From the NCBI GenBank assembly GCA_965657085.1, contig CBFHND010000006.1, positions 87,120 through 151,119 of the forward strand: 64,000 nucleotides of DNA. Direction: 5' to 3'. Every line of letters starts with the position of its first letter. Position 1 is the stretch's first letter. Below the pieces are notes generated by a model that searched no databases, had not been told where the DNA came from, and saw only the letters and a list, made by a program, of their open reading frames with translations. Of the stretch, positions 1-8,360 are shown piece by piece. The DNA comes from CBFHND01 sp965657085. GTDB lineage: Bacteria; Pseudomonadota; Alphaproteobacteria; Rhodobacterales; Rhodobacteraceae. The translations under genes and the position numbers were made by a program.

Positions 1-271
1 CAGCAAGGCCCATCATCGCCTCGATGGTGCGTGCGACATGGTCCCCCGACAGTGTGTAGTACCGATGCCGCCCCTGTTTGCGTTGTTTCAACAGGCCGCC
101 GTCTTGCAGTTTGGCAAGGTGCGAGGACGCGGTGGGCGGGGTCACACCCGCCTCGTGCGCCAGCTCGGTGGCGGTCAGGGCGCGGCCAGACATCAGCGCC
201 GTGAGGATGGTGGCGCGGGCGGGGTCGCCCATCAAGGTGGCGATACGTGCGAAATCAGGGCCTTCTTTCAT
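1..271 (-). CDS. ArsR-family winged-helix regulator, 3' end cut off by the window edge
   Basis: The minus-strand frame from the ATG at 271 reads MKEGPDFARIATLMGDPARA and continues through TATELAHEAGVTPPTASSHL into LLKQRKQGRHRYYTL, a typical ArsR/SmtB helix-turn-helix and wing. No metal-binding cysteines are visible in the part present, so it may sense something other than a metal. It diverges from a NIPSNAP/ABM gene pair, with 71 bp between the start codons, and a perfect inverted repeat (274-289) abuts its start codon. The usual arrangement would be autorepression together with control of the divergent pair; that is inference. The C-terminus runs off the window. Confidence 0.88.
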   Translation of the reverse strand, partial: MKEGPDFARIATLMGDPARATILTALMSGRALTATELAHEAGVTPPTASSHLAKLQDGGLLKQRKQGRHRYYTLSGDHVARTIEAMMGLA

Positions 272-273
272 AG

Positions 274-289
274 TTTGACCGTAGTCAAA
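274..289. promoter_or_regulatory. Perfect 6-4-6 inverted repeat, candidate ArsR operator
   Basis: TTTGAC-CGTA-GTCAAA lies 3 bp upstream of the arsR start codon and about 54 bp upstream of the NIPSNAP start. Its size and symmetry fit a dimeric ArsR-family operator placed to block both promoters. Assignment is by position and symmetry only. Confidence 0.55.
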
Positions 290-342
290 GCATTCGCGCA
301 CTGCAATCGGGTAGGTCAGTTTCAGAAAAAAGGAGAAACACT

Positions 343-666
343 ATGCTGACCTGTTTCATTCGTTATGAAATTGACCCTGTGAAAAAACCTCAGTTCGAGA
401 CCTATGCGCGCAACTGGGGGCAGGCGATCCCGCGCTGTGGAGCGGACCTTGTGGGGTATTTTTCACCACACGAAGGGTCTGCAACGCTTGCCTATGGCAT
501 TTATCATGTGCGGTCGCTGGCAGATTACGAGGCCTACAGGGCGCGGTTGGCCGCTGATCCGTTGGGGCAACAGAATTATCAGTTCGCGCAAGATCAGAAG
601 TTTATCCTGCGCGAAGATCGAACCTGGTTGAAATGCGCATCACTGCCGCATGGAGGCGCAGAATGA
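343..666 (+). CDS. NIPSNAP-family protein
   Basis: A 107-residue protein beginning MLTCFIRYEIDPVKKPQFET and containing GYFSPHEGS and FILREDRTWL, the usual beginning and end of the small ferredoxin-like NIPSNAP fold. These are dimeric alpha/beta barrel proteins related to ABM monooxygenases; no reaction is assigned. A purine-rich AAAAAAGGAGAAACACT stretch gives a good ribosome-binding site. Its stop overlaps the ATG of the following ABM gene by 4 bp (ATGA), so the two are probably translationally coupled and made together under the divergent ArsR regulator. There is no signal peptide, so it should be cytoplasmic. Confidence 0.85.
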   Translation: MLTCFIRYEIDPVKKPQFETYARNWGQAIPRCGADLVGYFSPHEGSATLAYGIYHVRSLADYEAYRARLAADPLGQQNYQFAQDQKFILREDRTWLKCASLPHGGAE

Positions 667-1010
667 TCGCGGTGATTTTCGAGGTGACCCCTGCTCCGGG
701 ACAAAAAGAGACCTACCTTGATATCGCGGCGACCATGCGCCCGATGTTGTCCGAGGTTGAGGGGTTCATCTCGGTGGAGCGATTTCAAAGCCTGACCGCG
801 CCGGACAAGCTGTTGTCCTTGTCCTTCTTCGAAGACGAGGCCGCCGTTCAAAGGTGGCGACAATTGTCGCAACATCGCGGTGCGCAGGCAAAGGGGCGGG
901 GCGGTGTGTTCTCGGACTACCGGCTGCGCGTGGCGAACGTGGCGCGCGATTACGGACTGTTCGACAGGGCTGAGGCGCCGCCCGACAGCCGCGCGGTACA
1001 CGGGGCCTGA
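663..1010 (+). CDS. Antibiotic biosynthesis monooxygenase (ABM) domain protein
   Basis: A 115-residue protein starting MIAVIFEVTPAPGQKETYLD, with SEVEGFISVERFQSL and LSLSFFEDEAAVQRWRQLSQH. This is the pattern of stand-alone ABM-domain proteins, where the Glu-Gly-Phe and Trp-Arg-His segments line the barrel. I chose the ATG at 663 because it forms an ATGA overlap with the NIPSNAP stop and gives the correct N-terminal strand. Family members oxidise small aromatics or degrade haem without cofactors, but nothing here identifies the substrate. Two tandem ferredoxin-like barrel proteins under one ArsR regulator suggest a small stress or detoxification module (inference). Confidence 0.82.
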   Translation: MIAVIFEVTPAPGQKETYLDIAATMRPMLSEVEGFISVERFQSLTAPDKLLSLSFFEDEAAVQRWRQLSQHRGAQAKGRGGVFSDYRLRVANVARDYGLFDRAEAPPDSRAVHGA

Positions 1011-1055
1011 GAACGGGACGTCCTTGCCGGTTGCATGGGGTTAGGCGCATAGAAA

Positions 1056-1078
1056 AAGGGGGGCTGACAGCCCCCCTT
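1056..1078 (-). terminator. Rho-independent terminator after fadH
   Basis: A 9-bp perfect stem (AAGGGGGGC / GCCCCCCTT) with a TGACA loop. On the minus strand the stem is followed by a T-rich run, which suits termination of the fadH gene ending at 1111. The symmetric stem may also block convergent reading from the ABM gene. Confidence 0.8.
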
Positions 1079-1110
1079 GCGTTCGTGAATACGTGCAGTC
1101 CAAAGACAGA

Positions 1111-3138
1111 TCAGAGGCTGGCGGCGAGCCGGGTGCCCTGATCGATGGCGCGCTTTGCATCAAGCTCCGCGGCCACGTCCGCGCCGCCGATCACGTGGCA
1201 AGGCGTGCCTTGGGCTTCAAGAGCGTCTGCCAGGCTGCGCTCAGGCACCTGACCTGCGCACAGAACAATTGTGTCTGCTGCGATTGTCTGCGGGTTTTCG
1301 CGCGCCTCGCCAAAGGACACGTGCAGGCCTTCGGCGTCGATGCGTTCGTAGTTTACGCCGCCCACAAATTCGACGTCCTTCATCTTCAGTGCGGCGCGGT
1401 GAATCCAGCCGGTTGTTTTGCCCAGACCCTTGCCGTGTTTCGTGGCTTTACGCTGCAACAGCGTAATGTCACGTGCGGCCGGTACGGGTTGCGGGCCTTC
1501 CGGGGCAAGTCCGCCGCGGTGGTCGGCTGGGTCCGTCACACCCCATTCGCGCATCCATTCGGGCAGGTTTTCGGTCGGGCTTTCGCCTTCGTGGGCCAAA
1601 AACTCCGACACATCGAAACCGATCCCGCCTGCGCCGATCACGGCCACGCGTTTTCCGACGGGTGTCTTGTGGCGCAGCACATCGATGTAGTCGACGACAT
1701 TGTCGCCGTCCTGTCCGGGGATCTGGGGATCACGGGGCGTCACACCGGTGGCCACGATCACCTCGTCAAAGTCCTTGAGCATGTCCGCCGTGGCCGTTGT
1801 TTCAAGGCGCGTTTCGATGCCCAGATCAGCGATCATGGTGCGATACCAGTCGACGAGGCCCCAGAATTCTTCTTTGCCGGGGATTTGTTTGGCCATGTTC
1901 AACTGGCCGCCAATCTCGGCGGATTTGTCGAAGACGGTGACGCTGTGACCGCGTTGTGCGGCTGTCATCGCTGTCGAAAGGCCCGCGGGGCCTGCGCCGA
2001 CAACGGCGATTGCCTTTTTGGCCTGCGCAGGTTCGATGGGCAGTTCCGTCTCATAGCAGGCGCGAGGGTTCACGAGGCATGAACTGATCTTGCCGCCGAA
2101 AGTGTGGTCCAGACAGGCCTGGTTACAGGCGATGCAGGGCGCGATGTGATCAGCCTGACCTGCGGCGGCCTTGGCGACGAAATGCGCGTCTGCGAGCATG
2201 GGGCGGGCCATCGATACCATGTCCGCGCAGCCGGTCGACAGGACCTCTTCGGCGACCTCGGGGGTGTTGATGCGGTTCGATGTGATGACCGGGATCGACA
2301 CCTGGCCCATCAATTTCTTCGTGACCCATGCAAAGGCTGCACGCGGCACGGATGTGGCGATTGTCGGAATACGCGCTTCATGCCAGCCGATGCCGGTGTT
2401 GATGATCGTGGCACCCGCGTCCTCGACGGCCTTGGCCAGTTGCACGACTTCTTCGTGCGTGGAACCGTTTGGCACCAGATCGATCATGCTGAGCCGGTAG
2501 ATGATGATGAAATCATCGCCAACGGCGGCGCGGGTGCGTTTGATCACCTCGATCGGAAGGCGCATGCGATTTTCATAGGAGCCGCCCCAACGATCCGTGC
2601 GCTTGTTGGTGTGGGTCACAAGGAACTGGTTGATGAAATATCCCTCGGATCCCATGATTTCGACGCCGTCATAACCAGCCTTGCGCGCACGTGCGGCGGT
2701 GTCGGCGATGTCCTGGATCTGCTTTTCGATGCCGTCCTCGTCCAGTTCCGTGGGCGGGAAGGGCGAAATGGGTGATTTGATCGGGCTGGGCGCCACGCAC
2801 ATGGGGCCATAGGCATAGCGGCCCGCGTGCAGGATTTGCATGGCAATCTTGCCGCCCGCTTCGTGCACGCGGTCGGTGACAATGCTGTGGTTGGTGACGT
2901 CTTCATCGGTTGTCATCATCGCCGCTCCCGGCAGGACGGACCCTTCGAGATTGGGGCCGATGCCGCCCGTCACCATCAGGCCCACATCCCCACGCGCGCG
3001 CTCTGCATAGAATTCCGCGACCCGGTTCCAGTCCTTGGTTTCCTCAAGGCCCGTGTGCATCGATCCCATCAGGATCCGGTTCTTCAGTGTGGTAAAGCCC
3101 AGATCAAGGGGGGCGAGCATGTGGGGATAGGCTGTCAT
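1111..3138 (-). CDS. fadH: 2,4-dienoyl-CoA reductase (NADPH), FadH/old yellow enzyme family
   Basis: A 675-residue protein. Residues 1-370 form an FMN TIM barrel (LAPLDLGFTTLKNRI near the start). The iron-sulfur segment CIACNQACLDHTFGGKISSC follows, then a FAD-binding stretch (VVGAGPAGLSTAMTAAQRGH) and an NADPH domain. The motif CNQACLD and the string AKQIPGKEEF match E. coli FadH closely. It reduces 2,4-dienoyl-CoA intermediates during beta-oxidation of unsaturated fatty acids. I start it at the ATG at 3138 because GGAGGATTCC sits just before it; an in-frame upstream extension has no such site. It is a single gene, divergent from rppH, and ends at a strong terminator. Related TMA/histamine dehydrogenases share this layout, but the FadH-like identity is better. 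Confidence 0.9.
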   Translation of the reverse strand: MTAYPHMLAPLDLGFTTLKNRILMGSMHTGLEETKDWNRVAEFYAERARGDVGLMVTGGIGPNLEGSVLPGAAMMTTDEDVTNHSIVTDRVHEAGGKIAMQILHAGRYAYGPMCVAPSPIKSPISPFPPTELDEDGIEKQIQDIADTAARARKAGYDGVEIMGSEGYFINQFLVTHTNKRTDRWGGSYENRMRLPIEVIKRTRAAVGDDFIIIYRLSMIDLVPNGSTHEEVVQLAKAVEDAGATIINTGIGWHEARIPTIATSVPRAAFAWVTKKLMGQVSIPVITSNRINTPEVAEEVLSTGCADMVSMARPMLADAHFVAKAAAGQADHIAPCIACNQACLDHTFGGKISSCLVNPRACYETELPIEPAQAKKAIAVVGAGPAGLSTAMTAAQRGHSVTVFDKSAEIGGQLNMAKQIPGKEEFWGLVDWYRTMIADLGIETRLETTATADMLKDFDEVIVATGVTPRDPQIPGQDGDNVVDYIDVLRHKTPVGKRVAVIGAGGIGFDVSEFLAHEGESPTENLPEWMREWGVTDPADHRGGLAPEGPQPVPAARDITLLQRKATKHGKGLGKTTGWIHRAALKMKDVEFVGGVNYERIDAEGLHVSFGEARENPQTIAADTIVLCAGQVPERSLADALEAQGTPCHVIGGADVAAELDAKRAIDQGTRLAASL

Positions 3139-3244
3139 GGAATCCTCCGGGGAAAATGTTTGCGCTATTTCGCCTGAAGTGGTGGCGATTGTCATGTGCA
3201 ACGCGGCGTCAGGCAGGGTATCAGGAACCAAACGGAGGATCGAG

Positions 3245-3727
3245 ATGACAGGCGATGAAATCGCGGCGCTGCCTTATCGGCGCAATGTGGGCGTCATGGT
3301 GATGAATGCCGAAGGGCAGGTTTGGGTCGGGCAACGCAAGGACCGGTTTCGGGAATACTGGCAGATGCCGCAAGGTGGTGTGGACAAGGACGAGGACGCA
3401 CAGGCGGCGGCCCTGCGCGAGTTGGAAGAAGAAACAGGTATCTTGCCGCATCTGGTCGAGGTTGTATCCGAAACGGCGGGATGGTTGCCCTACGATCTGC
3501 CACATGATGTCGTGCCGACGATCTGGAACGGCAAGTATCGCGGGCAAGAGCAAAAGTGGTTCTTGCTGCGGTTTCTGGGTGAAGACGATCAGGTCAATAT
3601 CGACACCGATCATCCGGAGTTTTCCCGGTGGAAGTGGCTGGATCCTGCCGAGTTGGCCGACGCGATTGTGCCGTTCAAACGGGATGTCTATGTTCAGGTT
3701 CTGAAAGAATTTGACGAGTATCTGTAA
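3245..3727 (+). CDS. rppH: RNA pyrophosphohydrolase (Nudix)
   Basis: A 160-residue Nudix hydrolase. It begins MTGDEIAALPYRRNVGVMVM, and the Nudix box GGVDKDEDAQAAALRELEEETGI has the required G, RE, EE and G positions. The motif EKWFLL-like QKWFLLRFLGEDDQV and the C-terminal VPFKRDVY are typical of RppH. It removes pyrophosphate from the 5' end of triphosphorylated RNAs and so starts mRNA decay in the cytoplasm. The ATG at 3245 is preceded by ACGGAGGATCGAG, a good ribosome-binding site. Its stop codon shares one base with the start of the next gene (TAATG), indicating coupling to the secreted protein downstream. Confidence 0.93.
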   Translation: MTGDEIAALPYRRNVGVMVMNAEGQVWVGQRKDRFREYWQMPQGGVDKDEDAQAAALRELEEETGILPHLVEVVSETAGWLPYDLPHDVVPTIWNGKYRGQEQKWFLLRFLGEDDQVNIDTDHPEFSRWKWLDPAELADAIVPFKRDVYVQVLKEFDEYL

Positions 3728-4212
3728 TGCGGTTTCTGGCGGGTCTGATGATATGTTTGTTGCCTGTGCAGGGCCTTGCGTTGTCCTGCCTGCCGCAAAC
3801 AGTACCGAATGTGTACACCCGCATTGCCGAGGCAGCCGAGACATATGTCGTGGTGCAAGGCGTTTTGACTTTTGATGAAAGCCAATTGCCCGAATTCGAT
3901 CCGAACAATTCCGAAGCTTCTGCACAGCGGATTGAAATCCCGGCGCGCCTGAACGGCAAGGTTCTGGGGGTGCGCGCGTTTGATCAGCGGTTTGATCGGT
4001 CGATCACCCTTGTGCCCCGGTGCTTTGGTCCTTGGTGCCCGCAGGCCAAAAGCGGGCAGGAGGTTCTGGCCTTTGTCCAGCGCAAGAGCAGCGTTTTTGA
4101 ACTGACAATCGATCCTTGTGGTGGGGACATGATTGCAACGCCATCAGATGCCCAAATTCGGGAACTGTTGTCTTGCCACCGCGGCCAGACCTGTCGCGTG
4201 ATCAAATACTAG
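3727..4212 (+). CDS. Secreted cysteine-rich protein of unknown function
   Basis: A 161-residue protein with an N-terminal signal peptide (MRFLAGLMICLLPVQGLALS). The predicted mature part has six cysteines, in SCLPQ, RCFGPWCPQ, DPCGG, SCHRG and TCRV, enough for three disulfides in the periplasm. I do not recognise a named family. The start overlaps the rppH stop by one base, so translation is probably coupled, although a periplasmic protein has no obvious link to RNA decay. The even cysteine count and absence of transmembrane segments beyond the signal suggest a soluble, oxidatively folded protein. Confidence 0.7.
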   Translation: MRFLAGLMICLLPVQGLALSCLPQTVPNVYTRIAEAAETYVVVQGVLTFDESQLPEFDPNNSEASAQRIEIPARLNGKVLGVRAFDQRFDRSITLVPRCFGPWCPQAKSGQEVLAFVQRKSSVFELTIDPCGGDMIATPSDAQIRELLSCHRGQTCRVIKY

Positions 4213-4222
4213 CAGCCGACAG

Positions 4223-4819
4223 TCAGCCGGAAATAATCGGCACATGCGGCGCGAGAGCGCGGTCATAGCCTTTGGTCAGCCGCGGATCGTCGTCGATCTC
4301 GATCTGTTGACGGTATGGAACAAACCCACTGCGCCGATAGAAATCCATGGCTTGGGGGCTATCGAGCGTGCACGTATGGACATGAAACCGGGAGATCGGA
4401 CGGCTCCAGGCCTGAGCGATTGCGACGTTCATCAGGAAACGCCCCGCGCCCGTCCCGATCAACGCATCTGTCAGCCCGAAAAAGGCCAGTTCGCAAGCAC
4501 CCGGCTCGCGGAAATCAAGTTCGAGCAGGGCAGCATCGGCCCCATCCCGCGTCAGCGTCCAGATCATGACATCCGGGTGATGAATGATGGCCGACAAATC
4601 AGCATCGCTCAGCCCCCGGCGGGAGAACCACAACCAGTCCTGACCGACAGCGGTGAAGATGGCGCGGTACCAGTCGAGCGTGGGGTTTGGCACGGGGCGC
4701 AATGCCCAACCTTCGGCCAGCTGCGCAGGCCGTTCGTCTGCCTGCGCAAGCATTTCGAGATGCGTGACGACCGTTGCGATTTTGCCCGGTGGGACATCAT
4801 GCATTCCATCGCTTAGCAT
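4223..4819 (-). CDS. GNAT-family N-acetyltransferase
   Basis: A 198-residue protein. The C-terminal half has the GNAT acetyl-CoA fold, with GTGAGRFLMNVAIAQAW as the pyrophosphate loop and helix, and HTCTLDSPQAMDFYRRSGF as the closing strand-helix motif. The substrate cannot be told from sequence. The start shares one base with the stop of the upstream kinase gene (TGATG), making it the last gene of a nth-kinase-GNAT operon on this strand. It is cytoplasmic and converges with the secreted-protein gene, with only 10 bp between them. Confidence 0.85.
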   Translation of the reverse strand: MLSDGMHDVPPGKIATVVTHLEMLAQADERPAQLAEGWALRPVPNPTLDWYRAIFTAVGQDWLWFSRRGLSDADLSAIIHHPDVMIWTLTRDGADAALLELDFREPGACELAFFGLTDALIGTGAGRFLMNVAIAQAWSRPISRFHVHTCTLDSPQAMDFYRRSGFVPYRQQIEIDDDPRLTKGYDRALAPHVPIISG

Positions 4820-5811
4820 CAGGTGACAAGGCCTGCGTTCTTGAACAGGGAAAGGATGTTGGTTTCCGGGCGGGGCCCAATGTGGCTGATCACTTCTGCG
4901 GCACAGATGTGGCCCATGCGACCGCAGGTTTCCAGATCGCGGTCAGTGGCCAGACCATATAGAAATCCCGCGGCAAACTGATCGCCGGCGCCTGTGGCAT
5001 CAACCGGCACAACCTTGGTCACGGGAACGTCCACACGCTCTTGATCCCGGATGATCGTTACACCGTCACCCGACCGCGTACAGACCACGATGGGGCACAT
5101 GGCCGCCGTATTGGCCAATGCATGTTCAAGGTCCTGCGTTTCAAAGAGCGACAGGATTTCCGCCTCGTTGCCGATCACGAAGTCCAGTTCTTCGCCGATC
5201 ATCTGCAGGAAGTCATCGCGGTGGCGGTCAACGCAGAAGGGATCGGAAATGGCGATACCTGCCATACCCCCGGCGGCGCGTGTCGTGCGGGATGCCTGCC
5301 GGAACGCCTCTTTGCCTGCGGGTTTGTCGAACAGATACCCTTCGAGGAACATGATGCGGGCCGTGTTGCAGACCTCGTCTGGCACATCCGCAGGCCCCAG
5401 ATCGGTTGAGATACCAAGATAGGTGTTCATCGACCGCTCGCCATCGGGCGAGACAAAGATCATCGACCGCGACGTGGGCAAGGCACCCCCCGCCACCGGC
5501 GCATTGACGAAATCTGTCCCCGCATCTGCCATGCTGCTTGCGTAGAACCGGCCAAGCGCGTCGTCGTTCACCCGACCGATGAAAGCGGTGGGCAGGCCCA
5601 GGGCGCCGACGCCCGCAATGGTATTTGCAACCGACCCGCCGGGCGTCTGCAACCGTTCCTGCATCGCGCCGTAGAGCGTTTCCGCGCGGTCGCGTTCGAT
5701 AAGCTGCATGATCCCTTTTTCGATCCCCATGTGATCGAGAAAGCTGTCATCGCCATGCGAGATTACATCGACAACGGCATTGCCGATGCCAACCAGTTCG
5801 TAGTGCGTCAT
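4819..5811 (-). CDS. PfkB-family carbohydrate kinase, probably adenosine kinase
   Basis: A 330-residue ribokinase-fold protein starting MTHYELVGIGNAVVDVISH. It has the GGSVANTIAGVGALG substrate-binding loop and the PfkB signature DATGAGDQFAAGFLYG carrying the catalytic Asp. This alphaproteobacterial clade is usually annotated as adenosine kinase, which phosphorylates adenosine to AMP, but a sugar substrate cannot be excluded. Its start overlaps the nth stop by 4 bp and its stop overlaps the GNAT start, so it is the middle gene of a tight operon. Confidence 0.85.
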   Translation of the reverse strand: MTHYELVGIGNAVVDVISHGDDSFLDHMGIEKGIMQLIERDRAETLYGAMQERLQTPGGSVANTIAGVGALGLPTAFIGRVNDDALGRFYASSMADAGTDFVNAPVAGGALPTSRSMIFVSPDGERSMNTYLGISTDLGPADVPDEVCNTARIMFLEGYLFDKPAGKEAFRQASRTTRAAGGMAGIAISDPFCVDRHRDDFLQMIGEELDFVIGNEAEILSLFETQDLEHALANTAAMCPIVVCTRSGDGVTIIRDQERVDVPVTKVVPVDATGAGDQFAAGFLYGLATDRDLETCGRMGHICAAEVISHIGPRPETNILSLFKNAGLVT

Positions 5812-6452
5812 TGGGTTTTATCCTCAAAGGGGCAGAGATCGCGGATGATGCAGGTGGGGCACTGCGGCTTGCGTGCTTTGCAGTGATAGCGCCCGTGCAG
5901 GATCATCCAGTGGTGTGCGTGTTGCTGAAATTCGGCCGGAATGTTGTCTTCTATGGCGCGCTCAACCGCGTCCACGGTCTTGCCCGGTGCAATGCCCGTA
6001 CGGTTGCCCAACCGGAAGATGTGGGTGTCCACGGCCTGAGCGGGTTGATGAAACCACATGTTCAGAACAACATTTGCTGTTTTGCGGCCCACACCGGGCA
6101 ACGACTGTAGCGCCGCGCGCGACGACGGGACGACCCCGCCGTAGTCATCGACGAGGATCTGGCTGAGTTTCATCACGTTCTTGGCCTTTTGCCGGAAAAG
6201 GCCGATCGTCTTGATGTGATCGGTCAGCGCGTCAATTCCGAGGTCCAGCATCTTTTGCGGAGTGTCCGCGATTTTGAACAATGCACGGGTCGCCTTGTTC
6301 ACGCTCGCATCGGTGGCCTGCGCGCTCAGCGCCACGGCCACGACCAACGTATACGCGTTGACGTGTTCCAACTCCCCTTTGGGTTCAGGATCAGCGTCAC
6401 GGAAGCGCGAAAAAATCGCATGGATGGTGTGGTAATCAAGTTGCTTTGCCAT
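5808..6452 (-). CDS. nth: Endonuclease III
   Basis: A 214-residue helix-hairpin-helix DNA glycosylase/AP lyase. Visible landmarks are LPGVGRKTANVVLNMWF with the catalytic Lys, VDTHIFRLGNRTG with the catalytic Asp, and a C-terminal CKARKPQCPTCIIRDLC, the C-X6-C-X2-C-X5-C site for a [4Fe-4S] cluster. It removes oxidised pyrimidines in base-excision repair. I start it at the ATG at 6452 (MAKQLDYH); an upstream in-frame ATG would add 12 poorly conserved residues. It is first in an operon with the PfkB kinase and GNAT gene and diverges from the Ada-like alkylation-repair gene, so two DNA repair genes share one intergenic region. Confidence 0.93.
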   Translation of the reverse strand: MAKQLDYHTIHAIFSRFRDADPEPKGELEHVNAYTLVVAVALSAQATDASVNKATRALFKIADTPQKMLDLGIDALTDHIKTIGLFRQKAKNVMKLSQILVDDYGGVVPSSRAALQSLPGVGRKTANVVLNMWFHQPAQAVDTHIFRLGNRTGIAPGKTVDAVERAIEDNIPAEFQQHAHHWMILHGRYHCKARKPQCPTCIIRDLCPFEDKTQ

Positions 6453-6617
6453 GGGGCTTGGTATGGGGGTTTTAGGCGCTGCGGGCAAGCAAGCAGAGCC
6501 TGTTTGGGGGCAAATGTATTGGATTGCAGAATATCGGAAAATCGCGCCCAGTCAGGCGATGATTGCGCAGCTTTCGGGTCGCACCAAATTCGGGTGCGGG
6601 GTATCCATTGGTCCGTG

Positions 6618-7469
6618 ATGGATATTGAACAGACAGAAAACGGGTACCACTACAACACTGTGCGTCGCGCAATCGAAGTGGTTGATGCGGGCGAAGGTCC
6701 GCTGTCGCTTGACGCGCTGGCCGATCGGATGGGCATGAGCACTGCGCATTTTCAGCGTATCTTTTCGCGTTGGGTTGGTGTGTCACCCAAGAAGTATCAG
6801 CAGTATCTTGCGCTGGGCCACGCCAAGTCGGTTCTGGATGCACGGTTTACGACGCTTGAGGCGGCGCATGCTGCGGGATTGTCGGGCGGCGGGCGTCTGC
6901 ATGATCTGTTTGTGCGTTGGGAGGCAATGAGCCCCGGCGCCTACGCCCAAGGTGGCGCTGGGTTGGACATATTCTGGGGATGGTTCGAAAGCCCCTTTGG
7001 CCCGGCCATCGTCATGGGCACCGAAAAGGGCATCTGCGGCCTTGGCTTTGCCGCCGAGACGGGGGAAGAGGCCGCGATGCAGGATCTCGTGGCGCGCTGG
7101 CCCAACGCCCGGTTCACCGAGGATCCGATGCGCTTGAAACCTTGGGTTGATGCGGCTTTTGGCGCGCAAGGCACCGCGTTGGAAAAAACGCCCATCTACC
7201 TGATCGGCGCGCCCTTTCAGATCAAGGTATGGGAGGCCCTTATGCGCATACCGTCGGGCCATGTCACGACTTATTCCGAAATTGCACAGGCCATCGGCAA
7301 TCCCCGTGCTGTGCGCGCCGTGGGGTCGGCGGTGGGCCGTAACCCTGTCAGTTGGTTGATCCCCTGTCATCGCGCCTTGCGCAAATCTGGCGGTCTTGGT
7401 GGTTATCACTGGGGTTTGGATCGCAAACGGGCGATGCTGGCCTTTGAGGCCGCCCGTATCGAGGCCTGA
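6618..7469 (+). CDS. AraC helix-turn-helix fused to methylated-DNA--protein-cysteine methyltransferase (Ada-like, lacking the N-terminal Ada domain)
   Basis: A 283-residue protein. Residues about 15-105 form an AraC-type DNA-binding domain (LSLDALADRMGMSTAHFQRI). Residues about 115-283 form an O6-alkylguanine-DNA alkyltransferase, with the active-site motif SWLIPCHRALRKSGGLGGYH. The cysteine in PCHR accepts the alkyl group in a suicide reaction. The zinc-cysteine domain that in E. coli Ada takes phosphotriester methyl groups is absent, so how the protein would be switched into an activator is unclear; it may mainly be a repair enzyme with a DNA-tethering domain. I chose the ATG at 6618 (MDIEQTENGYHY) at the start of recognisable homology. 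Confidence 0.9.
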   Translation: MDIEQTENGYHYNTVRRAIEVVDAGEGPLSLDALADRMGMSTAHFQRIFSRWVGVSPKKYQQYLALGHAKSVLDARFTTLEAAHAAGLSGGGRLHDLFVRWEAMSPGAYAQGGAGLDIFWGWFESPFGPAIVMGTEKGICGLGFAAETGEEAAMQDLVARWPNARFTEDPMRLKPWVDAAFGAQGTALEKTPIYLIGAPFQIKVWEALMRIPSGHVTTYSEIAQAIGNPRAVRAVGSAVGRNPVSWLIPCHRALRKSGGLGGYHWGLDRKRAMLAFEAARIEA

Positions 7470-7665
7470 TCCGTTCAAAATAAGGCTCTCGGGCGACGGG
7501 CTTTGCAGTTTCGGCCCGAAAGATGAAAAGCGGTTCACCCGACATATGGGCGGGATGTCGCCGATCCAGTATTTCCCTTATTTTTGCGTGGGACGCAGGC
7601 TATATATTGGCCACACACACAAGATGCCCTGCCCGAACGGGGCCTGATATCGAAGGCAGTAAGAC

Positions 7666-8337
7666 ATGACATTTTCAAAGATTTCGCTGGCTGCGGCCAT
7701 GACTGGCGCTTTGGTTCTGGGGGCCTGTACGGACCCTGCATACCTTGGCGGCAACCCTGACGATCCCAAGCGCAACACAAAGCAAGGCGCAGCTGTTGGT
7801 GCCGCCGCTGGCGCGCTGTTGGGCGCTTTGGTCAGCGATGATGGCGACCGGGCCGATGGCGCGCTGAAGGGTGCGATTGTCGGCGGTGCCGTGGGGGCTG
7901 GGGTTGGTTACAGCCTCGACAAGCAAGAGGCAGACCTGCGGCGCGATCTGGGCAATGATGACGTGACAATCACCAACACGGGCGATCGCCTGATCGTGAC
8001 GCTGCCACAGGACATCCTGTTTGCCACCGACAGTTTCGCAGTTCGAAGCGATCTGCGCCGTGATCTTGGCGCTTTGTCGGGCAACTTGCAGGCTTATCCC
8101 AACAGCACGGTTCAGATCGTGGGTCACACGGACAGCGATGGCGATGCCGCCTACAACCAACAACTGAGCGAACGGCGTGCAAATGCGGTTGCCGATGTGT
8201 TGCTGGACAACGGTATTCCGTTCTCGCGTATCCAGACGTTTGGCCGGGGCGAAAGCCAGCCGGTCGCCAGCAACCTTGATGCGGCGGGCAAGTCCCAGAA
8301 CCGCCGGGTTGAGATCGTGATCCTGCCAAACGCCTGA
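7666..8337 (+). CDS. OmpA-family lipoprotein with glycine-zipper segment
   Basis: A 223-residue envelope protein. A lipoprotein signal ends at LGAC (Cys21). It is followed by a glycine-zipper stretch, about residues 43-85 (GAAVGAAAGALLGALV and GAIVGGAVGAGVGY). The C-terminus is an OmpA peptidoglycan-binding domain with HTDSDGDAAYNQQLSERRA and the closing QNRRVEI. It should be anchored to a membrane by lipid and bind peptidoglycan non-covalently. It stands alone, with about 200 bp of upstream noncoding sequence, and ends at a strong terminator. This resembles the YiaD family of outer-membrane lipoproteins. Confidence 0.9.
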   Translation: MTFSKISLAAAMTGALVLGACTDPAYLGGNPDDPKRNTKQGAAVGAAAGALLGALVSDDGDRADGALKGAIVGGAVGAGVGYSLDKQEADLRRDLGNDDVTITNTGDRLIVTLPQDILFATDSFAVRSDLRRDLGALSGNLQAYPNSTVQIVGHTDSDGDAAYNQQLSERRANAVADVLLDNGIPFSRIQTFGRGESQPVASNLDAAGKSQNRRVEIVILPNA

Positions 8338-8360
8338 CCGCGCTTCGAGATATCTAGAAA

